A stretch of 64,000 nt of DNA. Source: an uncultured Collinsella sp. (lineage in GTDB: Bacteria; Actinomycetota; Coriobacteriia; Coriobacteriales; Coriobacteriaceae). A model generated the notes under the pieces. It ran no database searches, was not told the DNA's origin, and worked only from the letters and a program-made list of their open reading frames with translations. The translations under genes were made by a program, and so were the position numbers. Shown in pieces: positions 25,970-34,272 of this stretch. How positions within the stretch are numbered: the first letter of the stretch is position 1; each line of letters opens with the position of its first letter. The DNA lies in assembly GCA_902494625.1 (NCBI GenBank), contig CABUUB010000002.1, positions 12,712-76,711 on the forward strand. Reading direction: 5' to 3'.

Positions 25970-26740
25970 CTAAAACTCACGCCAACCCGACGTGCCATTC
26001 GCAACCGTTGCGCGGCCAAGACCAACCGCCCTTACAATTTGATTAACCGTAAGGCCTGATTTCCGCATTTTACAAAGAATCGGCCTACGCTCGGCTGGAG
26101 TCATCGCCTTAATGTCGGAAAGAGAAACAGGCAAAGCAATCTCCTTCGCGATTTTGAGCACCCCATCGTCGAGAACACGAGGACGGGGCTCGGCATCATA
26201 AGGCGCGCTCTCTAGTCGCTCATCAAGATAATGCCGATATTCGAGCAATCCGCCCACGAGGTCCAGCACAATGCCAGGATCGCAAAACCCAAACCCATCA
26301 TAACCATACGCATATGCTCGATAGCTGGACCAGCGATAATTATCGACAGCCGAAACACCCGCCTTAACGGGATTCATATGGATGTAATCAGCGAGCGCAA
26401 TTGCCTGGATATCGTTCTCAACTGGAATGTTCTTAAACCGATCCTGAAACAAATGCCCGACACGATCGGTTTTGCGATTGAAATACTTAGCATACGAGGT
26501 AAGGATGCCGCTCATGCAAGATGAGATTCTTCCGTTAGGGTCATCAACCATGAGATGAAAATGGTTTGACATGAGACACCACGCAGTAACGCCGATACCA
26601 TTTCCAACAAGCTTATCCTCGAACAGCGTGAGCATCCGATAGCGATCCTCATCGTCTTCGAAGATGCAGATGCCGCAATTACCACGCGCGATAATGTGGT
26701 TATAGCCTGTTAACGAAACGACTCTACCCGTTCTTGGCAT
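25970..26740 (-). CDS. REP-associated tyrosine transposase (Y1/HUH family)
   Basis: A 256-residue single-strand DNA nuclease of the IS200/TnpA-REP group. It has the HUH motif His60-Phe-His62 (SNHFHLMV), the opening TGYNHIIARGN, Tyr83/Tyr86 (SYAKYFNRK) as candidate nucleophiles, GHLFQDRFK and YIHMNPVKAG. A C-terminal helix-turn-helix (about 225-250, LTVNQIVRAVGLGRATV) resembles the DnaA-type domain common in RAYTs. The start at 26740 follows GGGAGGG. The frame is intact, so it could be active. Confidence 0.9.
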   Translation of the reverse strand: MPRTGRVVSLTGYNHIIARGNCGICIFEDDEDRYRMLTLFEDKLVGNGIGVTAWCLMSNHFHLMVDDPNGRISSCMSGILTSYAKYFNRKTDRVGHLFQDRFKNIPVENDIQAIALADYIHMNPVKAGVSAVDNYRWSSYRAYAYGYDGFGFCDPGIVLDLVGGLLEYRHYLDERLESAPYDAEPRPRVLDDGVLKIAKEIALPVSLSDIKAMTPAERRPILCKMRKSGLTVNQIVRAVGLGRATVANGTSGWREF

Positions 26741-26870
26741 ATCGCCCTCCCATCACAAACCCACCGGGCAACATCTGAGAGGCGCGGACGATCCAATTTG
26801 CTAAGCCCGTGCTGACAGTTTACAAGGGCATGCAAGACAACCTGGATGAAAACCAGAAAATCGTAGCGCA

Positions 26871-26945
26871 AAGAGTGTCCCCAACGACTAATCGTTTAAG
26901 AACGTCCCCAACGACTAGTCGTTTAAGAACGTCCCCAATGACTAG
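26871..26945 (-). repeat. Right REP array (three units) of the RAYT element
   Basis: Read on the minus strand: unit at 26945-26925 (CTAGTCATTGGGGACGTTCTT), unit at 26918-26898 (CTAGTCGTTGGGG version) and unit at 26890-26871 with the ACTCTTT ending. The 26741-26870 stretch between array and gene shows no other gene. Confidence 0.85.
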
Positions 26946-28291
26946 GCGGTGGCGCGGCCTAGCCAGTTGCCACTGTGATGGTAGACGGTGAACATCGTGG
27001 CGGTGATTACCCAGGTTACGGGGTAGACAAGCAGCAGGTGCTCAAGTGACGGATCGAACGGCATAATCGCGAACACCCACGCCACGCGGAGCACGACCGT
27101 GCCGAAGATCGTGAGCAGCATGGGCTGCAAGCTCACGCCGGCGCCGCGAATGGATCCCGACGCGTTCTCGATAATCGAGAAAATCGCATAGAACGGCGCA
27201 ATGAAGTGGAGGATGGTCGTGGTGTACGCCGAAATCGAAGCATCGTCGACAAACAGACGAGACAGCGGACCCGAGAATACCAGCAGCACGGCAGACAGGC
27301 CACCAATGAGCATAAACGACAGCACGAGCGACGTATGGTAGCCCTTGCGCATGCGCTCGTAGTTGCGCGCGCCAAAGTTCTGTGCCGAGAACGTGGTGAT
27401 CGACACGCCAAGCGCCTCGGTAACCATCCAGACAATACCATCCAGGCGGCCCGAAAGACCCCAAGCCGTGGTGACATCGGCACCAAACGAGTTGACCGAC
27501 ACCTGAATCAAAACGTTGGAAATCGAATACGCAGCAGACTGAAAGCCAAGCGGCAGACCACACGAGATCATGCTCTTACAAATGTCAGGATCAATACCGA
27601 GCTTGGACAGTGAAAGCCGCCACGCACCCGGTGCGTGCATCATACGAATCACGATCATCGCGGCGTTGGAGCAAATGGTCAGCGCCACCGCGATGCCGCA
27701 GCCCAGAGCCTCCATATGAAGCACGGCAACGAAGATGACATCCAGCACCGCATTAACAAGGCAACCGGAAGCGATGATCACAGCAGGCCCGCGCGTGTCG
27801 CCCACGGCGCGCAGCAATGCCGTTCCCATATTGAGCAGCAGCGCCGCAACCATGGCGGCAAAATAGCAACGGGCATAGGCCACGCCCTCGGCCAATAATT
27901 CATGCGGCGTGTTCATAAGCACCAGCATGGGCTCAACGAACACTATGCCAAGAATCGAGAAAACGATACCGCCCACCAGCGCGAGCGTCATGGCCGTATG
28001 GACCGATCGGCTCAGGCGCCCGTCATCGTGCTGACCAAAAAACTGGCCCGTAATGACCGCGCAGCCGGCGCCGACGCCAACGCAAAAGCCAATGCAGAGC
28101 TCGGTGAGCACCATTGTGGCCTGGATGCCGCCCAACGCGAGCTTGCCGCCAAACTGACCGACGATATAGGTACCGATAAGCGTGTAGGCCTGCTGAAAAA
28201 ACGAACTAAAAAAGATGGGAACGCACAGAGAAAGCAGCTGCTGCCAAATAACACCCTGCGTTACATCGATAGCCGTAGATTTCTTAGCCAC
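26942..28291 (-). CDS. MATE family efflux transporter
   Basis: A 449-residue, 12-helix cation-coupled exporter of the MATE family (NorM/DinF-like). The halves show the family repeat: VPIFFSSFFQQAYTLIGTYIVGQFGG in the first half and a related block with NSFGADVTTAWGLSGRLDG in the second. The start is GTG at 28291, with GGAGG just upstream; the ATG 33 bp further up lacks a site. Its TAG stop (26942-26944) falls in the outer REP unit of the RAYT element. Drug or metabolite specificity is unknown. Confidence 0.9.
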   Translation of the reverse strand: MAKKSTAIDVTQGVIWQQLLSLCVPIFFSSFFQQAYTLIGTYIVGQFGGKLALGGIQATMVLTELCIGFCVGVGAGCAVITGQFFGQHDDGRLSRSVHTAMTLALVGGIVFSILGIVFVEPMLVLMNTPHELLAEGVAYARCYFAAMVAALLLNMGTALLRAVGDTRGPAVIIASGCLVNAVLDVIFVAVLHMEALGCGIAVALTICSNAAMIVIRMMHAPGAWRLSLSKLGIDPDICKSMISCGLPLGFQSAAYSISNVLIQVSVNSFGADVTTAWGLSGRLDGIVWMVTEALGVSITTFSAQNFGARNYERMRKGYHTSLVLSFMLIGGLSAVLLVFSGPLSRLFVDDASISAYTTTILHFIAPFYAIFSIIENASGSIRGAGVSLQPMLLTIFGTVVLRVAWVFAIMPFDPSLEHLLLVYPVTWVITATMFTVYHHSGNWLGRATA

Positions 28292-28416
28292 ACGCCCTCC
28301 CCACCAGCGTACGTCATACAACAAAACGGCAATTTAAGACCAAAGCCAATACCAGCTTAGCACCGACCGATATCGGCCGAAACGCCCCAAACCAGAGCCC
28401 GATGCGAAATATCTGC

Positions 28417-29331
28417 CTAGTGATACAGCCCCGGCTGGTAGTGATACTCGTTGCTCACGTGCGGGCACAGCTGCCAAAAGGCGACGGCACTCGCCGCGGC
28501 CACGTTGAGCGAATCGACCCCGTGCGCCATCGGAATGCGCACGGCTCGGTCGCAGCCAGCAATGGTCTTGGCGCCTAAGCCAGCACCCTCGGTGCCCATA
28601 AAGATTGCCAGGCGGTCAATCTCCTGCAGCGCGGGATCGTCCAGCGACACCGAATCATCCGTCAACGCCATGGCGGCACACGAAAACCCGGCATCGTGCA
28701 GCGCCGCCAGCCCATCATGCGGCCATACGCGCGCCTCGCTGCCAATGCGCGTCCAGGGCACCTGGAACACCGTACCCATGCTCACGCGGGCCGAGCGACG
28801 ATACAGCGGGTCACAGCACGTAGGACTCACCAAAATGCCATCGACGTTCAGCGCAGCCGCCGAGCGGAAAATCGCGCCGACGTTGGTGTGGTCGACAATG
28901 CCCTCGAGCACACACACGCGCACCGGGCGCTCCCCCGCCGCCTCGACGACGCCGCCCAAGAACTCGGCTACCGGAATCTGACGCGGGCGACGGAACGCCG
29001 CGAGCGCACCGCGCGTCACGTTAAAGCCCGTCAGCTGCTCCATAAGCTCCATCGAGGCCACGAACACGGGAACCGGGCCCGCACCTTCGCGTACCGCCAG
29101 GCGCTCAAACAGCGGCATCATCTGGTCGAGCCAGCGTTCGCCCAAAAGAAAGCTCACCGGCTCGTATCCGGCGCGCACCGCGCGCTCGATAACCTTGGCA
29201 CTCTCGGCGATAAAGATGCCCTTTTGCGGCTCCAGCACGCAGCGCAGCTCGCGCTCGGTCAGTCGCACGTAGGCATCGAGCCGCTCGTCCACGAGCGAAT
29301 CGATTCGCAGCACCTCAACGGCATCAGTCAT
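28417..29331 (-). CDS. SpoU/TrmH-family RNA 2'-O-methyltransferase
   Basis: A SPOUT methyltransferase of about 304 residues with a substrate-binding N-terminal domain (FIAESAKVIERAVRAGYEP). The knotted SAM domain carries NVGAIFRSAAALNVDGILVS, IFMGTEGAGLG and IPMAHGVDSLNVAAASAV, the three SPOUT motifs. The target nucleotide is unknown. The start at 29331 (MTDAVE) is a best guess; the first ATG at 29364 has no ribosome site and the AAGAAGG seen lies about 12 bases from 29331. Confidence 0.88.
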   Translation of the reverse strand: MTDAVEVLRIDSLVDERLDAYVRLTERELRCVLEPQKGIFIAESAKVIERAVRAGYEPVSFLLGERWLDQMMPLFERLAVREGAGPVPVFVASMELMEQLTGFNVTRGALAAFRRPRQIPVAEFLGGVVEAAGERPVRVCVLEGIVDHTNVGAIFRSAAALNVDGILVSPTCCDPLYRRSARVSMGTVFQVPWTRIGSEARVWPHDGLAALHDAGFSCAAMALTDDSVSLDDPALQEIDRLAIFMGTEGAGLGAKTIAGCDRAVRIPMAHGVDSLNVAAASAVAFWQLCPHVSNEYHYQPGLYH

Positions 29332-29440
29332 AGCAGCCAGCCCGCACCCTTCTTTACAGCACATCTATACCAAACGAGGCGACGCCAGGCGCCGCCCCAT
29401 GCATTCAAATAATCCGATGATACCGTTCTCGCCAGACGAT

Positions 29441-29959
29441 TTACGCATCAACGCGACGATACGTCACGAACTCATAATCGACACCCTCGTCACCCTCGCC
29501 GGCGGCAATCGTCGCGATCCCGCTACGCTGCGCAGTCTCCCACGCGGGATCGGCATCCAGATCGGGAAAATACGTATCCACGTCATGCACGCAATGGTTA
29601 TGCGTAACCTCGGCCTCCACGCAATACGGCAAAAACTGTCGATATACCTCGCCGCCGCCAATCACCCGCGCAACGGATTCATCGGCTACCGCGGCGAGCG
29701 CTTCGTCAATGCTATGCACCACGTCAACGCCCTCGGGTGCAAACCCCTCGTCGCGCGTGAGCACGATATTACGGCGGTTCTTGAGCGGTCGCCCGCCGGG
29801 AAAACTCAGCAGCGTCTTGCGTCCCATAATGACCGGGCAATCTTTGGTGCACGCCACAAAATGACGCATGTCGGCACGGTTGGACACCACCATGTCGCCC
29901 TCGCACCCAATACCCCAGTCATCGCACACGGCGACAATAGCAGAAAGCTTACACGTCAT
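29441..29959 (-). CDS. Dihydrofolate reductase
   Basis: A 172-residue NADPH-dependent enzyme that regenerates tetrahydrofolate after thymidylate synthesis. Motifs are AIVAVCDDWGIGCEGDM, VIMGRKTLLSFPGGRPLKNRRNIVLT, VIGGGEVYRQFLP and the terminal YEFVTYRR. The start at 29959 has AGGTGA upstream, overlapping the thyA stop region. It directly follows thyA, its metabolic partner. Confidence 0.94.
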   Translation of the reverse strand: MTCKLSAIVAVCDDWGIGCEGDMVVSNRADMRHFVACTKDCPVIMGRKTLLSFPGGRPLKNRRNIVLTRDEGFAPEGVDVVHSIDEALAAVADESVARVIGGGEVYRQFLPYCVEAEVTHNHCVHDVDTYFPDLDADPAWETAQRSGIATIAAGEGDEGVDYEFVTYRRVDA

Positions 29960-29968
29960 ACGCGTCAC

Positions 29969-30817
29969 CTACACCGCAATGGGGATGTTCTTGACCTGCG
30001 GGCCGTGCTCATAGCCCTCAACGATCAGATCATCGGTCGTAAACGCGTAGAAATCATGCACATCGGGGTTGAGCGTTACCTTGGGAGCCGCAAACTGCGG
30101 ACGCTCGATAAGTTCGCGGATGATATCGACATGACGGTCGTAAATGTGGGCATCGGCAATCACGTGAAGCAGCTCGCCGGCGATCATATCGACCGACTGC
30201 GCAACCATCATCAGCAAAATGGCGTACTGGCACACATTCCAGTTGTTCGCGGCCAAAATATCCTGGCTACGCTGGTTGAGAATCATGTTGAGCGTCGGCT
30301 TGTCGTCCTGCGGACGCTGCGTGACGTTATAGGTCACGCTGTAGGCGCACGGATACAGGTGCATCTCGGACAGGTCGCTAAACACATAGGTGTTCGTCAT
30401 AATGCGGCGACTGTACGGCGTGTGCTTGAGGTCGTACAGCACGCGGTCCATCTGATCAAAGTCACCCTCGGCATAATGGCTCTTCTGCCCAATCTGATAC
30501 CCGTAGGCCTTGCCGATAGAGCCGGTCTCGTCGGCCCACTCATCCCAAATATGGCTGTTGAGGTCATGCACATTATTGGACTTCTTTTGATAGATCCATA
30601 GGATCTCATCCATAGCGGACTTGAGCGCCGTACGACGCAGCGTAAGCGCGGGGAACTCCTCGCGCAGGTCATAGCGCGCCGTAACGCCAAAGTTTTTAAT
30701 GGTATAGGCAGGGGTGCCGTCCTCCCACACCGGGCGTACCTTTTGGCCCTCGGTCGTGGTGCCATGGTCCAAGATATCGCGGCACATGGATACAAACTGT
30801 TGATCAGCTTTACTCAT
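29969..30817 (-). CDS. thyA: Thymidylate synthase (ThyA, Bacillus/phi3T-like branch)
   Basis: A 282-residue enzyme methylating dUMP with methylene-tetrahydrofolate. The catalytic Cys is in HLYPCAYSVTYNV. The region QRSQDILAANNWNVCQY and DAHIYDRHV match the dUMP-binding blocks. WIYQKKSNNVHDLN and the C-terminal FYAFTTDDLIVEGYEHG resemble the B. subtilis/phi3T ThyA branch rather than the E. coli type. The start at 30817 follows AGGAGGG. It is co-transcribed with the dihydrofolate reductase gene. Confidence 0.93.
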   Translation of the reverse strand: MSKADQQFVSMCRDILDHGTTTEGQKVRPVWEDGTPAYTIKNFGVTARYDLREEFPALTLRRTALKSAMDEILWIYQKKSNNVHDLNSHIWDEWADETGSIGKAYGYQIGQKSHYAEGDFDQMDRVLYDLKHTPYSRRIMTNTYVFSDLSEMHLYPCAYSVTYNVTQRPQDDKPTLNMILNQRSQDILAANNWNVCQYAILLMMVAQSVDMIAGELLHVIADAHIYDRHVDIIRELIERPQFAAPKVTLNPDVHDFYAFTTDDLIVEGYEHGPQVKNIPIAV

Positions 30818-30851
30818 TGACCCTCCTGTCAGTCGCCTACAAGCGAGATTC

Positions 30852-30857
30852 ATTATA
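30852..30857 (-). promoter_or_regulatory. Candidate -10 box for thyA
   Basis: A perfect TATAAT on the minus strand lies 35 bp before the thyA ATG. The matching -35 is poor. Confidence 0.4.
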
Positions 30858-30903
30858 GCCCAGGCGCACGCGGCCCCACAGCCCAAACATAAGCCCTCAT
30901 TTT

Positions 30904-30970
30904 CTGACATATGCCAGAAATTCCTTGCGCAAATCTACACGTTCGCTATCCTATTGTTGACATATGTCAG
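30904..30970 (+). promoter_or_regulatory. Promoter with two palindromic operators before the DUF134 gene
   Basis: CTGACATATGCCAG (30904-30917) and TTGACATATGTCAG (30957-30970) share a TGACATATGYCA palindrome. Between them are TTGCGC (30925-30930), a 16-bp spacer and TATCCT (30947-30952). One operator is therefore upstream of the -35 and one at the start of transcription, which fits autorepression by the DUF134 helix-turn-helix protein and possibly thyA co-control. Confidence 0.7.
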
Positions 30971-30983
30971 ATAAGGAGTGCGC

Positions 30984-31748
30984 ATGGCAGGAAGACGCGA
31001 AAAACTGCGCCGCGTCGGGATCATCCCCGAATATCGCGGTTTTACCCCCGATGGCCTGGCGAGCGGAGACGCCATCGATATGACGGTCGACGAGCTCGAA
31101 GTCCTGCGCCTGTGCGACCTGGAGGGCCTCAATCAAGAGGCCGTCGCCCAGCACATGGGCATTGCCCGCGCCACGGTGGCGGCAATCTGCAGCCGCGCGC
31201 ATCGCAAGGTGGCAAACGCGCTGGTCAACGGACGGGCGATCGTCATCGAAGGCGGTAACATCGCATACTCCCCCATTACCACGACAACGGCCGCATGGCC
31301 AGCAAAGGAGATCGGCACCATGAGGGTGGCAACCACGTACGACAACGGCAACATCTTTATGCACTTTGGCCGCAGCGAGCAGTTCAAGATCTACGACATT
31401 CAGGACGGCAAGGTGCTCAACGAGCAGGTCGTGGGCACCGGCGGCACCGGCCACGGTGCCCTTGCGAGCCTGCTCGCCAACGGCGGCGTGGACACGCTCA
31501 TCTGCGGCGGCATCGGCGGTGGCGCTATCAACGCGCTTGCCCAAGCCGGCATCACGGTATACGCAGGTGCCCAGGGCAGCTGCGACGCTTGCGTCGAGGC
31601 CCTTATCGCCGGCACGCTCGCACAGAACGGCGAGGCCACGTGCGGCTGCCACGGCCATGACCACGAACATGCCCACAAACATAGTGAGTCCTGCAGCTGC
31701 CACCGCCATCACGAGCATGAGGGTCACGAGGGCTGCGGCTGCCACTAA
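30984..31748 (+). CDS. DUF134 regulator fused to NifX/NifB-type domain with Cys/His tail
   Basis: A 254-residue protein in three parts. Residues 1-95 are a DUF134 domain with a sigma-like helix-turn-helix (LNQEAVAQHMGIARATVAAI). Residues about 112-215 are a dinitrogenase iron-molybdenum cofactor biosynthesis domain (MRVATTYDNGNIFMHFG, GHGALASLLANGGVDTLICGGIGGGA). The last 35 residues hold many Cys and His in CGCH and HDHEHAHKH patterns, a likely metal site. The ATG at 30984 has AAGGAG upstream. It probably senses a metal or Fe-S state and binds the flanking palindromes. Confidence 0.9.
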   Translation: MAGRREKLRRVGIIPEYRGFTPDGLASGDAIDMTVDELEVLRLCDLEGLNQEAVAQHMGIARATVAAICSRAHRKVANALVNGRAIVIEGGNIAYSPITTTTAAWPAKEIGTMRVATTYDNGNIFMHFGRSEQFKIYDIQDGKVLNEQVVGTGGTGHGALASLLANGGVDTLICGGIGGGAINALAQAGITVYAGAQGSCDACVEALIAGTLAQNGEATCGCHGHDHEHAHKHSESCSCHRHHEHEGHEGCGCH

Positions 31749-31811
31749 CGGCACGGCACCGCGAGCTCGAGGCGCGACGCTAAGCGCAACCCAACAATCA
31801 AAGCCAACAAC

Positions 31812-31843
31812 AAAGGCCACCCGGTAGCTTCCGAGTGGCCTTT
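31812..31843. terminator. Shared terminator between the DUF134 gene and ffh
   Basis: An AAAGGCCAC / GTGGCCTTT stem (31812-31820 with 31835-31843) lies between two convergent genes. T-rich tails are present on the minus side (TTTGTTGTT) and weaker on the plus side. Confidence 0.7.
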
Positions 31844-31868
31844 GCCATATCAAACTGGAATTAGAGCT

Positions 31869-33344
31869 CTATTTCTTATTGCGCATCTGCGCTTCCATCT
31901 GGCGCAGCAGCTCCATATCGGACTTGGGACCGCCCGTACCCAGGCCGCCCATGCCGCCCAGACCCATAGCGTCCAGGCCAGGGATATTGGGCATGCGCAT
32001 CTTCTTGCCCTTCTTACCCTTTTTGCCCTTCTTGCCGCCGGCCTGTGCCTGATTGGCCATCGTACGCATGCGGCCCATCATCTTATTCATCTCGCCCCAC
32101 TGCTTCATAAGGCTGTTGACCTCGGTGGGGGTTACGCCGGCGCCCTTGGCGATACGCGCGCGACGCTGGCCGTTGATGATGGAGGGACGCAGGCGCTCCT
32201 CCTTGGTCATCGACATGATAATGGCCTCGTTCTTATCGAAGATGCCCTCGTCCAGGTTGCCGCCCATCTGGTTGAGTGCACGCTGACCACCGGGGAGCAT
32301 GCCCAGGATTCCCTTCATACCGCCCATCTTTTTGACGGCCTTCATCTGGTCGAGCATATCGTTCATGGTAAAGCCCTCGCGCAGCATACGCTCGGCAGCC
32401 TCAAGCTGCTCGGCATCGGCTGCCTCCTGGGCCTTCTCGATAATACCTACGACATCGCCCATGCCCAGAATGCGCTTGGCCATGCGATCGGGATAGAACG
32501 GCTCCAGCGAATCGGGTTTCTCGCCCATGCTCACAAACTTGATGGGCTTGCCGGTCACCTGACGCACCGAAAGTGCGCCACCGCCACGGGCATCGCCGTC
32601 GAGCTTGGAGATAATCACACCGTCAAAGTCGGTGCGATCGGCGAAGGTCGAGACGACGTTGACGATGTCCTGGCCGGTCATGGCGTCGACGACCATCAGC
32701 ACCTGGTCGGGCCTAACGGCCTTCTTGATGTCGACGGCCTCCTGCATCATCTGCTCGTCGATCTGAAGACGACCGGCGGTATCGACGATGACCACGTCGC
32801 GCAGGTGGTCGACGGCCTCTTGGATGGCGCCCTTGGCAATATCGACCGGGTGCGCTCCGTCACCGCGGAAGACCGGCACGCCGATCTCGCCACCGAGCGT
32901 GGCCAGCTGGTCGGCAGCGGCGGGACGGTAGACGTCGCACGCGGCGAGCAGCGGCGAGCGGCCCTGCTTCTTGAGCAGGTAGGCCAGCTTTACGGCCGCC
33001 GTGGTCTTACCGGAGCCCTGCAAGCCCACGAGCATGATGACATTGGGAATGCGGTTGCTAAAGACGAGTTTGCTCTCGGTTGAGCCGAGCATCTCGGTGA
33101 GCTCGTCGAGCACGATCTTGACGACGTTTTGCGCCGGCGACAGCGACTCCATGACCTCGGCGGTCATGCAGCGCTCCTTGGTCTTGGCGACGAACTCCTT
33201 GACGACCTTAAAGTTAACGTCGGCCTCGAGCAACGCCATGCGAATGTCGCGCATGGCAGAAGTAATATCGGCCTCGGTCAGCTTACCCTTGCCGCGCAGG
33301 CGGTCAAATGTGTCGTTGAGGCGATCGCTCAGGGAATCAAACAC
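31869..33344 (-). CDS. ffh: Signal recognition particle protein
   Basis: SRP54 GTPase that binds signal sequences and 4.5S RNA. The 491-residue protein has the N domain, the G domain with P-loop GLQGSGKTT, ACDVYRPAAADQL, DTAGRL and TKLDGDARGG-type motif (SKLDGDARGG). A Met-rich M domain (MNDMLDQMKAVKKMGGMKGI) and a Gly/Lys/Met-rich tail follow. The start is GTG at 33344 with AAGGAG. It lies 10 bp after ftsY; no ylxM is present between them. Confidence 0.97.
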   Translation of the reverse strand: MFDSLSDRLNDTFDRLRGKGKLTEADITSAMRDIRMALLEADVNFKVVKEFVAKTKERCMTAEVMESLSPAQNVVKIVLDELTEMLGSTESKLVFSNRIPNVIMLVGLQGSGKTTAAVKLAYLLKKQGRSPLLAACDVYRPAAADQLATLGGEIGVPVFRGDGAHPVDIAKGAIQEAVDHLRDVVIVDTAGRLQIDEQMMQEAVDIKKAVRPDQVLMVVDAMTGQDIVNVVSTFADRTDFDGVIISKLDGDARGGGALSVRQVTGKPIKFVSMGEKPDSLEPFYPDRMAKRILGMGDVVGIIEKAQEAADAEQLEAAERMLREGFTMNDMLDQMKAVKKMGGMKGILGMLPGGQRALNQMGGNLDEGIFDKNEAIIMSMTKEERLRPSIINGQRRARIAKGAGVTPTEVNSLMKQWGEMNKMMGRMRTMANQAQAGGKKGKKGKKGKKMRMPNIPGLDAMGLGGMGGLGTGGPKSDMELLRQMEAQMRNKK

Positions 33345-33354
33345 TGGTTACTCC

Positions 33355-34272
33355 TTAGTTGGACTCGCCCACCAGGGCGCGGCAGAAATCTTTGGCGTTA
33401 AACTCCTGCAGGTCATCGACCTGCTCGCCCACGCCGATGCGTAGGATCGGGAGCTTGAGCTTCTCGGCCACGGCCATGGCGATACCGCCCTTAGCCGTGC
33501 CGTCGAGCTTAGTCATGATAATACCGTCCAGGCCCAGCGCCTCGTTAAACTCGAGCGCCTGGTTCAGACCGTTCTGACCAGTGGCGGCATCGATCACAAG
33601 CACGACCGAGACCGGCATGGGACCGGCGGCCATATTGGCGGCGCGCTTACGAGTCACATTGACCACCTTAGCGAGCTCGCGCATGAGCTCGGGGCTCGTG
33701 TGCAGACGACCGGCGGTATCAATGAGCACCAGGTCGCTGCCGCGCTTATCGGCCTCGTCGAGCACGTCATAGCACACGCTCGCCGGATCGGAACCGCGGT
33801 CACGCTTGATAACCGGTACGCCGGCACGCTGACCCCACACATCGAGCTGCTCGATAGCGGCGGCGCGGAAGGTGTCGGCCGAACCGATGACCACGTTCTT
33901 GCCGCGGGCGGCCATGGCGCTCGCAATCTTGCCGACCGTGGTGGTCTTGCCGGCGCCGTTGATACCGACAAACAGCACGCAGCTCGGCGTATCGGAAAAC
34001 GGGTCGCGCTCAACAGGCACAAAATGGCCCTCGAGCTGCTCGGCCAGGGCGCGGCGAAGCTGCGGGGCGGTCTTGAGGTTCTTCTTGGCAGCGGCGTCGC
34101 GCAGGTCATCGGAGACCTGAATGGCGACCTCGGCACCCATGTCACCCATAACGAGGGTGTCCTCAAGGTCCTCCCAAAAATCCTCGTCGACCTCACCGCC
34201 AAAGTAGAAGACCTCATTGAGGGCCTCGCGGCTGCGCTCAAGTCCGCGCGAGAGTGCGTCAAAGAATCCCAT
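33355..34272 (-). CDS. ftsY: SRP receptor FtsY
   Basis: A 305-residue GTPase that docks SRP at the membrane. It has a short N domain with no long acidic A domain, then P-loop GINGAGKTTTVGK, SADTFRAAAIEQL, LIDTAGRL, TKLDGTAKGG and the terminal GVGEQVDDLQEF. The ATG shares a base with the smc stop (TAATG). Membrane contact is probably through the N-terminal amphipathic segment MGFFDALSRGLERSREALNEVF. Confidence 0.97.
   Translation of the reverse strand: MGFFDALSRGLERSREALNEVFYFGGEVDEDFWEDLEDTLVMGDMGAEVAIQVSDDLRDAAAKKNLKTAPQLRRALAEQLEGHFVPVERDPFSDTPSCVLFVGINGAGKTTTVGKIASAMAARGKNVVIGSADTFRAAAIEQLDVWGQRAGVPVIKRDRGSDPASVCYDVLDEADKRGSDLVLIDTAGRLHTSPELMRELAKVVNVTRKRAANMAAGPMPVSVVLVIDAATGQNGLNQALEFNEALGLDGIIMTKLDGTAKGGIAMAVAEKLKLPILRIGVGEQVDDLQEFNAKDFCRALVGESN

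Larger units (their letters stand above)
25896..26945. mobile_element. RAYT (REP-associated tyrosine transposase) element
   Basis: A 1050-bp unit made of one RAYT gene flanked by inverted REP arrays, two units on the left and three on the right. The outermost units of both ends are nearly identical over 21 bp and contain the stop codons of the genes on either side (cobA-type at 25897-25899, MATE at 26942-26944). RAYTs use REP hairpins as substrates and are usually immobile host-domesticated genes with dispersed REPs. Confidence 0.8.

Noticed and set aside
30978..30983. GTG start two codons before the DUF134 ATG
   Set aside because: AAGGAG is only 1 base from this GTG but 5 bases from the ATG at 30984, so the ATG is preferred.
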